Positions 6,062 through 8,758 of a stretch of 8,758 nucleotides of DNA are shown one piece after another (within the stretch, counting starts at the first letter, position 1; every line of letters starts with the position of its first letter). Below the pieces are notes generated by a model, which saw nothing but the letters and a program-made list of their open reading frames with translations, was not told the origin of the DNA and did not search any database. Source of the DNA: Anaerolineales bacterium (GTDB lineage: Bacteria; Chloroflexota; Anaerolineae; Anaerolineales; UBA11657). The stretch covers positions 1 to 8,758 of the forward strand of contig CANNEJ010000049.1 in the NCBI GenBank assembly GCA_947503585.1, read 5' to 3'. Both the position numbers and the translations under genes were made by a program.

Positions 6062-7490
6062 CTTTGTTTGCCAGCTGGCGCACCATGCCATCCAGATGCA
6101 TGGCAAGCGACCCTTTGACCAACGCCACATCGCCTGTGCGCAACTGCATGCGCAGAAACTCAGTGGCAGCTTCCACTGTCTCAAACTCGTGCGTTGCACC
6201 GGCTGCCAGCCCGCCGGCCCGCGCTGCCGCTGCAATCCAGCGGGCGCGCTGGCCTACGGTAACCAGCAGCTGCACGCGCGCGCCGGCATGGCGCCCCACC
6301 AGATCATGGCCCGCGCGCTCGTATGCGCCCAACTCCCGCATGTCACCCAGCACCGCGATATGGCGCACCGCGTCAAGCTCTGCCAGCAGGTCCAGCGCTG
6401 CCACCGCCGACTCCGGCGATGCGTTATAGCTGTCATCCAATATCAGGCTGCCGTGCAGGCCCGGCACCGGCTTCAAACGCAAGCCGTCGCGCGCCTGCGG
6501 CTGCGCTAGCGCAGCGGCTGCTGCTGTTGCGGGCATGCCCTCGGCCACACCCACTGCGATTGCACGCAATGCAGTGTAGACAGAATGGCGTCCAATCAAC
6601 GGCACGCGCACGGGCAGGTGCTGCCCGGCATGCTCAAGCTGGAAGCCAATGCCATCCAGGCCATACGACTCCAATGCACTTGCACGCAGCTGCGCCGCCT
6701 CCCCCATGCCATAGGTCACAATGCGCGCACGGGTATGCGCTGCCATTTCCATTACCAATGGCTCGTCGGCGTTCAATACGGCCACGCCATCCGGGGCAGC
6801 CGGCAGCGCGTCCAGCAGCTCACGCTTGCCACGCGCAATATCAGCCAGGCTGCCCGCCCGCTCTGCATGCACCGCATAAACGTTTGTAATCACGCCCACC
6901 TGCGGTTGCGCAAGGTTGCATAGCTGCGTGATTTCGCCGGCAACGTAGAAGCCCATCTCCAGCACTGCGCGTTCATGCGCGCTGCTAAGCTGCAACAAAG
7001 TAAGCGGCAGGCCAATCTCATTGTTTTGATTGCCCGTATTTTTTAAAGTGAGAAAGCGCTGCGCGAGCACTGTGGCAGTGGCTTCCTTGGTGGAACTCTT
7101 GCCGACGCTGCCCGTAATGCCCACCACGCGCACAGCGCACTTGCCGCGCCAGTAGGCGGCAATGGTTTGCAGTGCCAGCAGTGTGTCCGGCACTTGCAGG
7201 CACACTGGCTGCGGGCAAGCCGCCGCGGCCGGCAGCGGCCCGCGGGCCAGATCCAGCACGGGCCAGGGTCCGTTCACTGCGCGCTGCACCAGCGCAACCG
7301 TTGCGCCCTTCGCAAAGGCTTCGCCCACAAAGTCGTGCCCATCCAGATGTGCACCGGCAAGTGCCACAAACAGCATGCCGGGCTGCACCGCGCGCGAGTC
7401 CACACAGCCGCCGGAAATCAGCGGGCCGCCGCTGCTTGCTGCAGCCCGGCCGCCGGCAAGCGCCTGCAGGGCGTGTCCCAGTGTCAACAA
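6054..7490 (-). CDS. murF: UDP-N-acetylmuramoyl-tripeptide--D-alanyl-D-alanine ligase (MurF), TTG start
   Basis: MurF adds the D-Ala-D-Ala dipeptide to the UDP-MurNAc-tripeptide, finishing the soluble precursor used by MraY. The 478-residue product shows the N-terminal substrate domain with DSRAVQPGMLFVALAGAHLDGHDF (31-54) and the P-loop GITGSVGKSSTKE (124-136). NTGNQNNEIGLPLTLL (151-166), YAVHAERAGSLADIARGK (205-222) and the GRHSVYTALRAIAVG helix (300-314) follow. The C-terminal domain has DDSYNASPES (352-361), AVLGDMRELGAYE (379-391) and LVKGSLAMHLDGMV (457-470). The frame has no ATG at its beginning. TGA lies two codons upstream of two adjacent TTG codons (7490 and 7487), so one of these must start translation; a GGATGG lies about 11 nt before the first. 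The gene begins 26 nt after the FtsI-type stop and ends 8 nt inside mraY. KGSL replaces the more usual KGSR near the end. Confidence 0.95.
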   Translation of the reverse strand: MLTLGHALQALAGGRAAASSGGPLISGGCVDSRAVQPGMLFVALAGAHLDGHDFVGEAFAKGATVALVQRAVNGPWPVLDLARGPLPAAAACPQPVCLQVPDTLLALQTIAAYWRGKCAVRVVGITGSVGKSSTKEATATVLAQRFLTLKNTGNQNNEIGLPLTLLQLSSAHERAVLEMGFYVAGEITQLCNLAQPQVGVITNVYAVHAERAGSLADIARGKRELLDALPAAPDGVAVLNADEPLVMEMAAHTRARIVTYGMGEAAQLRASALESYGLDGIGFQLEHAGQHLPVRVPLIGRHSVYTALRAIAVGVAEGMPATAAAAALAQPQARDGLRLKPVPGLHGSLILDDSYNASPESAVAALDLLAELDAVRHIAVLGDMRELGAYERAGHDLVGRHAGARVQLLVTVGQRARWIAAAARAGGLAAGATHEFETVEAATEFLRMQLRTGDVALVKGSLAMHLDGMVRQLANKDE

Positions 7491-7516
7491 ATTTCACGCG
7501 TCCATCCAGCGCACGG

Positions 7517-8758
7517 TCAGGGGCGCGCCAGTGCCATGCGCCGCGCATCAGGCGGCATTTGCAGCTGAACTACCAGCCGCTCCACCAGCTTCGCGAATGT
7601 GGGCGCTGCCGTTTGCGAACCCCATTCGACAGTGCTGGGTTCGTTCAACCGCACGAACGCCAAAAAGCGCGGCTGCATTGCCGGCACCCAGCCCACAAAA
7701 GTTGCAATTGTTTTGTTGGGATCGTAGTGATAGCTGGGAAGTTGAATTGGAATTTGCGCCGTGCCGGTCTTGCCGGCAACTTCATAGCCGGCAACCTGCG
7801 CCTTGGAGCCCTCAACGTCAATGCTTTGCAGCAGCATCTGAGCCAGGTCCTGCGCTATTTCGGCAGAAATAGGGCGCCCGCTAATCTGTGGCGCGACGGG
7901 GTCACTTTGCACTTTAGCAACCAGATGCGGCCGCATCATCACACCGCCATTGGCTACAGATGCCACGGCACTAATCAGCTGAATTTGGGTAACGGCAACA
8001 CCCTGCCCGAATGCGTTAGTGGCCAGATCCGACTCGTGCCAGTCTGCATCGCCCGGGCGCTTGAGATGCCCGGTAAGCTCGCCAGCCAGGTCCACCCCGG
8101 TCTGGCTGCCCATTCCAAAACTTAATAGCTGGTCATAGAAACGCTGCGCGCCCAGGGAGGTAGATAGTGTGGCTGCACCCACATTCAGCGAGTGCTCCAT
8201 CAGCCCCGTCATATCCTGCGCGCCCCACGCCCGCCCGTCCCAGTTGCGCACAACAATTCCGCCGTATTCAAACGAACCAGTATCAAAGTAGCTGCTATTG
8301 GGCGTGTACTCGCCGGACTCGAGCGCGGCAGCCATCGTTAGAATCTTAAATATTGAGCCGGGCTCAAACTGCTCGGCAATTGCGGGATTGCGCCAGACTG
8401 GATTTGTATTGAAGTCCGACGCCAGCGATTCGAGGTCGTTGGGATTAAACGTCGGATACGATGCCATGGCGAGGATCTCGCCCGTCGAAGGCACCATCAC
8501 AACAATCGTGCCGCTGGAGGCGCCGAACTCTGCGAGACCGTCTTTCAAGACTTCTTCCGAGGTCAGCTGCACACCCAGGTCAAGCGACAGGTGCAGGTCG
8601 GCACCGGCATCAACCTTGGCGTATTGCATGTCCCACGGCAGCAGCGGCTGGTCAAAAGCAATGGTGTAACCGGCCAGCGTGCGGTTGTACGATTCCTCCA
8701 GGCCATAGAATCCAATCTGGTCATAATTGGTGAGGCCAAGAACGTGCGCAGCCACCTC
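7517..8758 (-). CDS. ftsI: Class B penicillin-binding protein, FtsI/PBP2 type (C-terminal part)
   Basis: This is a membrane-anchored transpeptidase that crosslinks septal peptidoglycan with FtsW. About 413 codons are present; the frame is open to the window edge, so the N-terminal anchor and most of the dimerisation domain are missing only from the window. Visible are the end of the pedestal domain (HVLGLTNYDQIGFYGLEESY, counting from the codon at 8755) and the linker DAGADLHLSLDLGVQ. The transpeptidase domain carries all three active-site motifs: SIFK (Ser134, Lys137) in FEPGSIFKILT, SLN (189-191) in EHSLNVGAAT, and KTGTA (329-333). NAFGQGVAVTQIQLISAVASVANGG (247-271) is the family's conserved helix and turn. 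The protein stops about 80 residues after KTG with a basic tail; no PASTA domain follows. The dcw position and the ftsW in the same operon favour a divisome role (FtsI/PBP3) over an elongation PBP2, though the symbol is by context. Confidence 0.92.
   Translation of the reverse strand, partial: EVAAHVLGLTNYDQIGFYGLEESYNRTLAGYTIAFDQPLLPWDMQYAKVDAGADLHLSLDLGVQLTSEEVLKDGLAEFGASSGTIVVMVPSTGEILAMASYPTFNPNDLESLASDFNTNPVWRNPAIAEQFEPGSIFKILTMAAALESGEYTPNSSYFDTGSFEYGGIVVRNWDGRAWGAQDMTGLMEHSLNVGAATLSTSLGAQRFYDQLLSFGMGSQTGVDLAGELTGHLKRPGDADWHESDLATNAFGQGVAVTQIQLISAVASVANGGVMMRPHLVAKVQSDPVAPQISGRPISAEIAQDLAQMLLQSIDVEGSKAQVAGYEVAGKTGTAQIPIQLPSYHYDPNKTIATFVGWVPAMQPRFLAFVRLNEPSTVEWGSQTAAPTFAKLVERLVVQLQMPPDARRMALARP

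Noticed and set aside
6062..6235. N-terminal extension of mraY
   Set aside because: The 58 added residues are Trp/Cys/Arg-rich murF sequence in another frame, while MSNEGIFSLTLA at 6061 is a normal MraY start.
7482..7487. TTGACA on the minus strand at the beginning of murF, resembling a -35 box
   Set aside because: It is codons 2-3 of murF, no convincing -10 hexamer follows at 16-18 nt, and the gene continues an operon.
7765..7800. Short direct repeat GCCGGCAAC near the KTG motif of the FtsI-type gene
   Set aside because: It encodes the ordinary VAGYEVAG sequence before KTGTA; GCCGGC is a very frequent word throughout this window.
7172..8125. Plus-strand open frame of 317 codons antisense to murF and the FtsI-type gene
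   Set aside because: It spans the boundary of two firmly identified minus-strand genes. Its composition (Ala/Arg/Pro/His-rich, no motifs) is that of a shadow frame in GC-rich coding DNA.

Overview
The window is a single minus-strand block of peptidoglycan-precursor and division genes (a dcw-type cluster) with essentially no non-coding space. In transcription order, from high to low coordinates, it reads: class B penicillin-binding protein of the FtsI type (5' end outside the window), murF, mraY, a small conserved-looking gene of unknown function, murD, ftsW, murG, a CvpA-like small membrane protein, and murC (3' end outside the window). Neighbours overlap by 4 to 74 nt or are separated by at most 26 nt, so the set is very probably one operon. 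I see no promoter, terminator, RNA gene, insertion sequence or CRISPR array. All plus-strand open frames are antisense shadows in this GC-rich DNA.

The organism is most likely a member of Chloroflexota (Anaerolineae-like). This is inferred from recalled phylum-style variants: a MurG with YLPD in place of the usual HEQN, a MurD with NDSIAT in place of NDSKAT, the MurF and MraY sequence style, and a small MDTGLLWFDN protein of a kind I recall from Chloroflexi genomes. I could not run a search to confirm it.

The genes work together as follows. MurC, MurD and MurF add L-Ala, D-Glu and the D-Ala-D-Ala dipeptide to UDP-MurNAc; MurE, for the third residue, is not in the window. MraY moves the product to undecaprenyl phosphate to make lipid I. 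MurG adds GlcNAc to give lipid II. FtsW polymerises glycan and the FtsI-type protein crosslinks it at the septum.

The most unusual structure lies inside murD. About 70 nt (roughly 3489-3562) form nested inverted repeats: a perfect 10-bp outer pair, a 5-bp middle pair and a 6-bp inner stem with a four-base loop. They sit where the protein appears to carry about 25 extra residues compared with ordinary MurD. It looks like a small palindromic element inserted in frame into an essential gene, comparable in kind to the Rickettsia palindromic elements. It also contains an in-phase A_AAA_AAA heptamer three nucleotides before the inner hairpin, which is the layout of a -1 frameshift signal.
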